Positions 8,648 to 15,641 of a DNA stretch of 27,514 nt are shown piece by piece; position 1 is the first letter of the stretch; each line of letters starts with the position of its first letter. Both the position numbers and the translations under genes were made by a program. The notes beneath the pieces were generated by a model. That model saw only the letters and a list, made by a program, of their open reading frames with translations, ran no database searches and was not told where the DNA came from. The stretch is from Acidimicrobiaceae bacterium (GTDB lineage: Bacteria > Actinomycetota > Acidimicrobiia > Acidimicrobiales > RAAP-2): positions 10,627 through 38,140 of the forward strand of contig PLSY01000177.1 in NCBI GenBank assembly GCA_003164275.1. The letters are read 5' to 3'.

Positions 8648-9063
8648 GACTGTTCCACGAGCCGTACGAGGCGATCAAGGTCGGTCTGTGCGGAGTCCCG
8701 GAATCCACCCCCCATGACTCTCGCCCATAGGAGCGCCAGCGGGCCGGTGATGGTCACGAGCACCGAGAGGTCTGACCCACCTTCGGTCAACTGGACGGTG
8801 TGCTCGAACACAAGACGGGCCCCGGGCAGCAGGGTTGTGTCGGTGTACTCCCTTCCGGGAGTACACGCGGTGATGACGAACTTTGCCCTGGGTCCCCCTT
8901 TCGGCTTCAGCACTCCCCGAGTACCGACGGCAACAGGACCATCGAGCCGCACCCACTCCGTGTCCGGGGACCACGCCGGCCAGGTGTCGTGGTCGCACAA
9001 GCGAGCAAAGTAGGCATCAGGCGGTGCGCTGGATGTCGCACTGCCTCTTCCGAGTTCGATCAT
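8644..9063 (-). CDS. SRPBCC-family (START/polyketide-cyclase-like) protein
   Basis: 139 aa from ATG at 9063; GTG at 9078 would add five residues. It shows the helix-grip pattern of SRPBCC proteins: an early strand (MIELGRGSATS), helix APPDAYFARLCDHDTWPAWSPD, strands around GPVAVGTRGVLKPKG and REYTDTTLLPGARLVFEHTV, and a long C-terminal helix ending DLDRLVRLVEQS. Such proteins bind hydrophobic ligands or act as cyclases or aromatases; the ligand is unknown. It is the first gene of the cassette and overlaps the EVE gene (ATGA). With a MarR regulator and an exporter downstream, a ligand-binding role linked to small-molecule handling is a reasonable inference. Confidence 0.8.
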   Translation of the reverse strand: MIELGRGSATSSAPPDAYFARLCDHDTWPAWSPDTEWVRLDGPVAVGTRGVLKPKGGPRAKFVITACTPGREYTDTTLLPGARLVFEHTVQLTEGGSDLSVLVTITGPLALLWARVMGGGFRDSAQTDLDRLVRLVEQS

Positions 9064-9068
9064 TCCAA

Positions 9069-9086
9069 TAGTATGCACGCTTAGTA
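9069..9086 (-). promoter_or_regulatory. Putative promoter of the SRPBCC-EVE-MarR cassette
   Basis: This is an unusually AT-rich patch for the window. Read on the minus strand it contains TACTAA (complement of 9081-9086) and TACTAT, either of which fits a TANNNT -10 box. On the plus strand the pentamer TAGTA occurs twice, 13 bases apart, around TGCACGCT, a possible regulator contact. TACTAA would place the transcript start a few bases ahead of the ATG at 9063. Confidence 0.35.
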
Positions 9087-9190
9087 AATTGGGGGCAAGC
9101 GGACACGCTCTGGCGTTTCCGGTTCCACGCCCTCCGCCCTGGTCGGCCGCCTCGACCAGCCGACCAGCTCGGCCCTCCGCCGGGTGGTGC

Positions 9191-10984
9191 TTAGGGCTTT
9201 CCGAGCTTCCAGAACTGGAGCGGAGAGGTGCTCAACGCACGGGGGCTCGAGGTATAGGCCTGGACCAGCCACTGGGTACCGTGGGTGGGGGCAAAGGTCC
9301 AATCCGGTGGGATCAGGGTGACGGTCACCGTCGCCCCGGCCTGGACGACCACCGGGCGGTGGCCGGATTGGAACCAGAAGCCGTCCGGATGGCCGGAGCC
9401 GATGGTCACCATGAAGTGGGGGGTGACCGCCTGACCGGTGGTGTTGTGGACGGTGAGGGTGACCGAGTCCAACTTGGTGGCGGTCTGCGACGAGGTGGTC
9501 GAGCGCACTTGGAGTTGTAGTGGCGGGGAGGCGAAGGCGGCGACCGCCACCCCGATCGCAGCCACCCCGGTGGCCACGGCGGCCAGGCTGAAGGGAAGTG
9601 GGAACCGACCCCGCCCGGAGATGAACGACGGTCGCACACCCGGTGCCACGCTGACGATGGCGATGACGGTGAGGGGCAGGAAGTCGATCAGGTAGGTGGA
9701 AAGGCTCCGGGTGGACACGAAGAAGGTGAGGGGTAACAGGATCAGCCAGAGCCGCTTCATCTGGGGGTACCAGACGACGAAGCTGACCAACAGGGTCAGG
9801 TAGACGAGCACCCCGGCCAAGGTGAGCAGGGGCAGGGACACACCTCGCACCACTCCGTGGAGGGCCAAGGTGGCGAGACCCTGACCGTCGAGGACCAGGG
9901 GGTGGGTGAAGGGCAACAAGGTGCCTCGGACCCAGGCCCTCGGCGCCCACACGATGTAGGGGAGGTTCACGGCGAAGAAGATGCCGACCACGATGGCGAG
10001 GTAACCGCCGGCCCGGCGTAGGGGCCGGCCGCCGTTGTTGACCGCCTCCAGGTAGACGCCCACGAGGAGAAAGGGGACGCAGAACCACGGGGTCTGTTTG
10101 GTGGCGCAGGCGAGCCCGAGGGCGACGGGCCCGATCCAGCGGGCAGCGCCCATGCCCCGCCCGCTGCAGAACCGGTCCCACCGCCACAGGGCAAGGACCA
10201 AAAAGGGCAGGAAGACGGCGTCGGTCCCTCCCGAGCTGAAGATGTCCGAGAAGATCGGAATGATGAGGACCACGCCGGCGAACCAGCGCAGCGTCTTCGG
10301 CAACAGGGCGAAGACCAGGACCATGGCCAACGCCCAGGCGTACAGGTCGATCCAATCGACGATCTCGTGCCGGAAGCCGAGGGCAAGGGCTGGTAGGTCC
10401 AAGAGGAACGAGCCGGCCGGGTAGGAGAACTGGCTGACGTGTCCTCCATCAACCGTGTAGGTCCAGTAGTCGAACGGGTACTGCAGGAGGCGGGTCGCTG
10501 CGGCCATGGAGGCGGAGTAGGGATTGTGGCCGTGGAAGGCGAGTTTGGCCGCCACCTGATTGAAGGCCGCCGAGTCGGTGCTGTAGTACTTGCGAGTGTG
10601 GATGCTGACGCCCTGGCGGCTTAGGGTGACGAAGGCCACGGAACAAAAGGCCACCAGCTGGAACGCCAGTTGCCGCGGGGAGCGCACCAGCCATGTGGCA
10701 GCCATGCCGCCTATCCCGACCAGCACGAAGATCGGCGCCAGGTAGCCGGCCCAAACCCACGACGACCACGATCCCCACAGGTCGACGCCGCCGATCAGGG
10801 TGCCGATCCACACGACGCTCCACGCGCAGCGCTCAGCGATGGTGGTCGGATCGAGGGAAGGCGCCACGAGGTTCCGCGCTTCAGTGTCGACCGACCCCGA
10901 ACCCTCGTCGCCTTCGTTCGGGTGGGTTGCCACCACTTCCAGCCGGGTCGGCTCGTCCGCCTCGGGTGTCATCGGATCGCTCAT
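9191..10984 (-). CDS. Polytopic membrane protein, GT-C glycosyltransferase-like, with extracytoplasmic C-terminal domain
   Basis: 597 aa. A 45-residue acidic cytoplasmic N-terminus precedes about ten to twelve hydrophobic helices between residues 50 and 500. The loop after the first helices carries YYSTDSAAFNQVAAKLAFHGHNPY, the acidic, Asn-Pro-Tyr-containing loop typical of DUF2029/GT87-like and other GT-C enzymes that use polyprenyl-phosphate sugars on the outer face of the membrane. Residues about 510-597 are a beta-rich non-membrane tail (LQVRSTTSSQTATKLDSV, VTLTVHNTTGQ), probably outside the cell. It lies downstream of two mannosyltransferase genes on the same strand with a 178-base gap. 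The donor and acceptor are unknown; a mannose transferase is the contextual guess. Confidence 0.7.
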   Translation of the reverse strand: MSDPMTPEADEPTRLEVVATHPNEGDEGSGSVDTEARNLVAPSLDPTTIAERCAWSVVWIGTLIGGVDLWGSWSSWVWAGYLAPIFVLVGIGGMAATWLVRSPRQLAFQLVAFCSVAFVTLSRQGVSIHTRKYYSTDSAAFNQVAAKLAFHGHNPYSASMAAATRLLQYPFDYWTYTVDGGHVSQFSYPAGSFLLDLPALALGFRHEIVDWIDLYAWALAMVLVFALLPKTLRWFAGVVLIIPIFSDIFSSGGTDAVFLPFLVLALWRWDRFCSGRGMGAARWIGPVALGLACATKQTPWFCVPFLLVGVYLEAVNNGGRPLRRAGGYLAIVVGIFFAVNLPYIVWAPRAWVRGTLLPFTHPLVLDGQGLATLALHGVVRGVSLPLLTLAGVLVYLTLLVSFVVWYPQMKRLWLILLPLTFFVSTRSLSTYLIDFLPLTVIAIVSVAPGVRPSFISGRGRFPLPFSLAAVATGVAAIGVAVAAFASPPLQLQVRSTTSSQTATKLDSVTLTVHNTTGQAVTPHFMVTIGSGHPDGFWFQSGHRPVVVQAGATVTVTLIPPDWTFAPTHGTQWLVQAYTSSPRALSTSPLQFWKLGKP

Positions 10985-11105
10985 GGTCGCGGTCGGACCC
11001 GGCCGTCGGAGACCAGCTCGGTGGCCTCGACAGCCGAGCCGTGGGACCCGGATGGACGCCAGGCGTCATACCCGGGTCGAGCCAGGGCCGAAGGTACCGC
11101 CATCG

Positions 11106-11137
11106 CTCGGCCCACTCGGCCCACTCGGCGCGCCGAG
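11106..11137. repeat. 9-bp tandem repeat merging into a 14-bp palindrome
   Basis: CTCGGCCCA occurs at 11106-11114 and again at 11115-11123, followed by a third partial copy that forms the perfect palindrome CTCGGCGCGCCGAG (11124-11137). It sits in the 178-base gap (10985-11162) between two minus-strand glycosyltransferase genes, about 25 bases beyond the upstream stop. It may act as a structured 3' end or be replication slippage; the rest of the gap shows no clear feature. Confidence 0.6.
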
Positions 11138-11162
11138 CTCGCGCTCGGTCTCCGGTGTCGAA

Positions 11163-12383
11163 TTAAGGAAACACCGCCCACGAGGCGACCTCGAGCACCG
11201 TCATGCCTATCAACAGGAGGGATGAGGCGCCGAGCACCGCCCAGTACGACCGGCCCTTCAGCCAGATGCCCACGGCGACGATGAGCGGGAAGGCCAAGAA
11301 GATGAACCGGGGACGGAGCCCGACCTGGGCAGAGATCGCGGCCATGAAGGCCGCCAGCACCCCATAGATGAGGAGGGGGGCGGGCATCCGGGTCTTGACG
11401 GCCGCCACCACTCCGATGACCACAGCAGCGATGCCCATGGACAAGATGATGCCGGTGACGGTGTTGGCGACGGGGTCCCGGACGAAGGTCACGATCACTG
11501 AGACCGGGTAGCGCAGGGACGGATAGCTGTTCCACCCGCCCTTTTCCGTGAGCCGCCAGGCGAGGAGGGATCCCGTGTGGTGCCAGAGCCACAGCTGGTA
11601 GCCGATGAAGCCGAGAGGGGTGAGGATGGGAGCGGCGAGGGATCGCCAGTCGCGCTCCTTGGCCACGGCCGAATAGGCGCACCACAGGCAGCTGAACTCG
11701 AAGGCCAGGGCGATGGGCGAGGTGGCCGTGGCCAACATCCCGAGGACCCCGGCGAGGACCCATTGGCGTTTCATGAGGGCCAACAGGCCGAAGGCAACGA
11801 AGGTCAAGACCAGGCCCTCGGAGTAGACGAGGGTTAGGGCGAGCGAACCAGGGAACAGGGCCACCAACAAGGTGGCTCGGTCGGCCTTCTGCTGGCCGGC
11901 GAAGTGACGGACCATGGCCCACACGGCGACGACGGAGGTGAAGCCGGTCACGATGGTGATGCCGATGCCGGCACTGAGCAGCGAGAGCCCGGTCGGGTGG
12001 GCCACCCACCGGATGAGGAATGGGAAGAGCGGGAAGAAGGCGATGGTGTTGCCGGCCGTGTGCCCGTGCACCTCCGGCAGCTGGCGCGGATAGCCGTTCA
12101 GCGCGGCCCGAATGAACCAGCGGCTGTCCCAACGGTCGATCTCTTGGGGGATGGCGGTGTTGGTGAACAGCGAGGTGATGGCAAGGGTGATGAAGACGAC
12201 CGCCCGTGACATCACGTAGATGACGAGGGGCCGGAGGAGCCACTTCGGCCACCGACGGCCGGGCCGGGTGGGGGATGAAGAGGTGTGGGGGGCCACGACG
12301 CGCCGCTCGGTCACCGTTGCTGGGGCAGGGCGCTGGAGGTCGGTCGTCACGGCGGCCGTAGCCGGATCAACTGACATACTCAC
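11163..12383 (-). CDS. PIG-V-like membrane mannosyltransferase
   Basis: 406 aa with about ten membrane helices. After the first helix (about 50-72) comes EIDRWDSRWFIRAALNGYP, the WDS(x)W signature of the PIG-V/GT76-like mannosyltransferases, followed by NTIAFFPLFPFLIRW, also typical. In eukaryotes PIG-V adds mannose to GPI; bacterial members are presumed to use polyprenyl-phosphomannose on the periplasmic side for lipoglycan or protein mannosylation. Its start overlaps the mptB-like gene by 17 bases, so both are on one transcript; a second in-frame ATG at 12377 would reduce the overlap. The acceptor is not known. Confidence 0.85.
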   Translation of the reverse strand: MSMSVDPATAAVTTDLQRPAPATVTERRVVAPHTSSSPTRPGRRWPKWLLRPLVIYVMSRAVVFITLAITSLFTNTAIPQEIDRWDSRWFIRAALNGYPRQLPEVHGHTAGNTIAFFPLFPFLIRWVAHPTGLSLLSAGIGITIVTGFTSVVAVWAMVRHFAGQQKADRATLLVALFPGSLALTLVYSEGLVLTFVAFGLLALMKRQWVLAGVLGMLATATSPIALAFEFSCLWCAYSAVAKERDWRSLAAPILTPLGFIGYQLWLWHHTGSLLAWRLTEKGGWNSYPSLRYPVSVIVTFVRDPVANTVTGIILSMGIAAVVIGVVAAVKTRMPAPLLIYGVLAAFMAAISAQVGLRPRFIFLAFPLIVAVGIWLKGRSYWAVLGASSLLLIGMTVLEVASWAVFP

Positions 12384-13833
12384 CCACCACCGATCGCCAG
12401 CGACCGGCGCGGACCAGCCAGACCGTGACGGCGACGACGGCCACGGTCATCACGATGTACATGGAGCCGAGGAGGCGCGGGCTCCCGCTCGGCCCGACGA
12501 CCAGCATGGCCAGGGCGGCGACCACGGCGAGAGCCCGGGACCGCTGGGCAGTCGTGGCGGCCAGCAGCACGAGGCCCCACATCAGGTACCACGGCCACAG
12601 TGTCGGGCTCCCGACCACGATGAGGATGAGGGCGATACCGAGCGAGCGGACCACCTCGTGACGGCGGATGGTGAACAACAGCCACACGATGGCGGACACG
12701 GCCGCCACCTCGCAGATGGTTTGGACGACGGTCACCGTGGCCGATCGTCCGATGGGCAGTCCGAGGGGGTGGAGCACATGGAAGACGAAGACCCCCAAGG
12801 AAACCGATGGCGTGGCCAGCACCCTGAGCTCGGTGGGGATCTTGAGGGCGGTCGGCCCGAGCCACGTCCATCCGTAGCCGCTCGCCAAGGTGACCCCGAC
12901 GAACACCAGCAGCGATATGGCCACGCCCTCTGCCGCCACCCGCCAGCGCTTGGCGATGTCTGTGCCCACCACGTAGTTGACCAGCAAGAAGATGACGGCA
13001 GCTGCGGCGGGCAGCTTCACGGTGGCGGCCAGGGCGCACAGTGCGAGGCCCCAGAGCAAGCGGCCCTCCAGGGCCAGCGTCACCCCAGCAACCAAGAGCC
13101 CGGCCATCAGCGCGTCGTTGTGGCCCGATGACACGAAGCTGAACAGTGCCAGGGGGCTCAGCGCGCCGAGCCACAGGGCGACCCCGGGGTCCGTACCCAA
13201 ATGCCGGGCCAGGCGGGGCAGCGAGACCATCACGAGGCCCACCCCGATCAGCTCGAGAATCCTGAAGGCAATGACCTGGACGACAAGGGAACGGCCGGCG
13301 GCCGCAGCCACCAACTTTGACAAGGCCACGAACAATGGGCCGTACGGGGAAGTGGTGTGACGCCAGACGCTGGCCACCGACGAGAGCAGCTGGCCCGGTC
13401 CGAGGACGTCGGGTCCCACCTTGTAGGGGTTCAGTCCGTGATGGGCGATGACACCTTGGGCGACGTAGCTGTAAAGGTCCCGGCTGAACAGGGGAGGACC
13501 GACCAGAAAGGGAAGGCCCCAGGCGACCAGAACCACCCACGCCCACTTGACCGACAGGCCACCGGCCAGGGCCACTCGCCCGAGACCGAGCCAAGCGACG
13601 ATGAAGACAGCCGTCGAGACGTAGAAGGCGAGGGAGATGAACGGGGCGCCGCCGTGGGGAATGGTGAACCACCACTGGCCCTGTCCCGGGACCGAGCCGA
13701 CTCTGCTGCCCGTGATGACCATGCCGAGGGCACCGCACAGCCCGACCGCGATCCAGCCGAACAACGGGCGACCCGATGGGGTCAACGTTCGGGCGTCGAT
13801 CTGCACCTCCTGCACGACGGCGGGCGTTCCCAC
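12367..13833 (-). CDS. mptB: MptB-like polyprenyl-phosphomannose-dependent alpha-1,6-mannosyltransferase
   Basis: 488 aa from GTG at 13833, preceded by GAAGGAG 4 bases upstream; the frame extends to 13941 but that would lie over promoter-like sequence. About twelve helices. The first large loop has GPPLFSRDLYSYVAQGVI followed by HHGLNPYKVGPD and TTSPYGPLF, the catalytic-loop signature of the MptA/MptB family of GT-C enzymes that extend the alpha-1,6-mannan core of lipomannan in mycobacteria and corynebacteria. SGHNDALMAGLL is another family motif. This implies a mannan-bearing lipoglycan in this organism. It is the first gene of a minus-strand set with the PIG-V-like and GT-C-like genes. A dyad and a direct repeat surround its putative promoter. 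Confidence 0.85.
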   Translation of the reverse strand: MGTPAVVQEVQIDARTLTPSGRPLFGWIAVGLCGALGMVITGSRVGSVPGQGQWWFTIPHGGAPFISLAFYVSTAVFIVAWLGLGRVALAGGLSVKWAWVVLVAWGLPFLVGPPLFSRDLYSYVAQGVIAHHGLNPYKVGPDVLGPGQLLSSVASVWRHTTSPYGPLFVALSKLVAAAAGRSLVVQVIAFRILELIGVGLVMVSLPRLARHLGTDPGVALWLGALSPLALFSFVSSGHNDALMAGLLVAGVTLALEGRLLWGLALCALAATVKLPAAAAVIFLLVNYVVGTDIAKRWRVAAEGVAISLLVFVGVTLASGYGWTWLGPTALKIPTELRVLATPSVSLGVFVFHVLHPLGLPIGRSATVTVVQTICEVAAVSAIVWLLFTIRRHEVVRSLGIALILIVVGSPTLWPWYLMWGLVLLAATTAQRSRALAVVAALAMLVVGPSGSPRLLGSMYIVMTVAVVAVTVWLVRAGRWRSVVGEYVS

Positions 13834-13865
13834 GTTGCTCCTTCCAAAGAACCCACCCGGAAACG

Positions 13866-13926
13866 GGCACCGGCGAACAGTGTCGGGCCAAAGGTTAGCC
13901 GGTGCCTTCGTCACCGAACTGTCACC
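13866..13926 (-). promoter_or_regulatory. Structured promoter region of mptB
   Basis: GGCACCGGC (13866-13874) and its exact complement GCCGGTGCC (13898-13906) flank 23 bases that include AGGTTA (13892-13897), which on the minus strand reads TAACCT, a TANNNT -10 box. Just upstream, plus-strand GTCACC occurs twice with an 11-base period (13910-13915 and 13921-13926), covering the expected -35. Direct hexamers at 11-base spacing are the usual site form for OmpR-type response regulators such as MtrA or PhoP. The site is seen; the regulator is inferred. Confidence 0.5.
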
Positions 13927-13956
13927 AAATTCCATGGCCATTGTCGGAGCGGAGTG

Positions 13957-15549
13957 CTATCGGGAGCGGCGCCCACGCCACCGAAGGGCCACAATCCAGC
14001 CGATGGCCAGCGCCACGGCAGCGATCGCCAGCACGGGCGAGCTCCCATAGCGAACGTAGATGGTCCACCCCATCCGGCGGTCAAGTGTGGCCGAGATGAT
14101 CTGTCGGGCTCCGAGCACCGATCGCTGCTCGAGCACCCCCCGGTTGGTGATGGCCGCGCTGTACCCGGTGGGGGCGGCCTGGAGGAGGTCCCGCCCCTGT
14201 TGGACGGCTTGGATCTCCGAGGCGGCTATCTCCTGGGTCGGGACCTGGGCTGTGGCGTACGACGAGGTGTTGGTCGGGACGATCAACACCTGTGCCCCGT
14301 GTCTCACCGAAGCTCGGCCCCGATCGGCGTAGAAGACCTCGTAGGAGACCATCGCCCCGAGCGGCGCGGCCGGGGTGCGCATGAGCCCGCTCCCGTTGCC
14401 GGCCACGGCGTTGAGGGGGACCGCCGAGAGATCACCGAGATGGGAGAAAAAGCTCCGATACGGGACGTACTCGCCAAAGGGGACCCGATGGACCTTCTCG
14501 AATCGTGAGACGAGTGCCCCGTTCGGGCCCCAGGCCACCACTTCGTTCTTAAAGGCCGTGTCGGAGATGGTCTCGGTGACGCCGACCACCAGAGTGGCAC
14601 GCAGGGTCCGGGCCAGATGAGAGAACACCGCTTGCTCGGGGGATCGGGCCAAGGTGGTGTCGAGCGAGACGACGTCCTCGGGCCAGAGCACGAGGTTGGG
14701 TGCCGGGCCCCTCGAGCGGGCGAGGGTCGCGGTGGCGGCCATCTGGGCGGCCAGCACCACGGAGGGGTCGATCTGCGACTTGGCGAACCCACGCGCCCCG
14801 CCTCCTTGGACCGCGGCGGCGGCCAGGGAGCCGACTGAGCCTCCACCGTCGGGCGCATGGTCGGCGCCGAGGGCGATGCCGGACACGAGGAGGACGGTGA
14901 CCATCCCGACCAGGGCGGGGGCCCCGAGGCCCGACACCATCCGGGCGGTGGCAGAGGTGGTCTCCCTCCGGACTGGTCTCGAGGACCGAGAGGTGCGGGC
15001 TCGGGCCCCGTCCCTTCCGGCCGCCATCAGGGTCTCGGCCAGGGTGGCGACGCCCACCCCTGCGACATAGACCAGCGCGGTCAGACCGAGCGGTCCTCCT
15101 AACCGGGCCACCCCGATGAGCGGGCCGTCGGCCTGGCCGAGGAAGACGCCTCCGATGGGAAGCCCGCCGAAGGGCCACGTCATCCGCCCCGCTTCGGCAA
15201 GGGTCATGGCCGCCGGAAAGGCGAGGGCCCGAGCGAGGATCGGTCCCGGCGGCACGACCAGACAGGCCACGCCCATGAATGCCGCCTCCACGATGATGAG
15301 GACGATGGCCCCCGGCCAGGTGAACGATCGGGCCCACATGAGGCCTGGGGCGTAACAGCCGAGGCCGGCCAACCATCCGGCCCACAGCCGGGTCCGCGGC
15401 TGGAGCCCCTTGAGCCTCCACCACAACAGGCCGGCCGACGGGAAGGCGAGGATCCACCATCCCCACGGGGGAAGGGAGAGCGCAAGTCCGACCCCCGAGG
15501 CGAGAGCGCACGGCGCGACCGTCCACTTCCGCGGGCCCCTTCGTTCCAT
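13957..15549 (-). CDS. lnt: Apolipoprotein N-acyltransferase homologue with Cys-to-Ser at the nucleophile position
   Basis: 530 aa from ATG 15549. A TTG at 15645 overlapping the hemY stop (TTGA) is an alternative start. Five to six N-terminal helices (about 10-200) are followed by a nitrilase-type domain and a final helix near 500-520, the normal Lnt plan. Lnt adds the third acyl chain to lipoprotein N-termini on the outer membrane face of the inner membrane. The triad positions align as Glu291 (LWPED), Lys352 (FEKVHRVPFGEYVP) and, where E. coli has Cys387 in a CYE motif, Ser402 (MVSYEVFY, codon TCC at 14344-14346). The flanking Tyr-Glu is kept. Loss of the thiol should block the usual thioester mechanism, so this copy may be inactive, altered or non-catalytic. 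It is the last gene of the hem operon. Confidence 0.85.
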   Translation of the reverse strand: MERRGPRKWTVAPCALASGVGLALSLPPWGWWILAFPSAGLLWWRLKGLQPRTRLWAGWLAGLGCYAPGLMWARSFTWPGAIVLIIVEAAFMGVACLVVPPGPILARALAFPAAMTLAEAGRMTWPFGGLPIGGVFLGQADGPLIGVARLGGPLGLTALVYVAGVGVATLAETLMAAGRDGARARTSRSSRPVRRETTSATARMVSGLGAPALVGMVTVLLVSGIALGADHAPDGGGSVGSLAAAAVQGGGARGFAKSQIDPSVVLAAQMAATATLARSRGPAPNLVLWPEDVVSLDTTLARSPEQAVFSHLARTLRATLVVGVTETISDTAFKNEVVAWGPNGALVSRFEKVHRVPFGEYVPYRSFFSHLGDLSAVPLNAVAGNGSGLMRTPAAPLGAMVSYEVFYADRGRASVRHGAQVLIVPTNTSSYATAQVPTQEIAASEIQAVQQGRDLLQAAPTGYSAAITNRGVLEQRSVLGARQIISATLDRRMGWTIYVRYGSSPVLAIAAVALAIGWIVALRWRGRRSR

Positions 15550-15641
15550 CCGGCGATGGGATGTCGTTGCCCTCCACCTTCGTGAATGTTCAACGCCGGG
15601 CTCAGCGGCGTCTGGAACCGTCGGACCCTTGTCTTCGGTGC

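Noticed and set aside
9139..9159. CTGGTCG/CGACCAG stem with 7-base loop upstream of the SRPBCC cassette
   Set aside because: Real inverted repeat, but with no T tract and not placed as an operator for either neighbour; too little to claim a function.
9081..10355. 424-codon minus-strand frame overlapping the GT-C-like gene
   Set aside because: Arg/Pro-rich shadow; the 597-aa frame has clear membrane helices.
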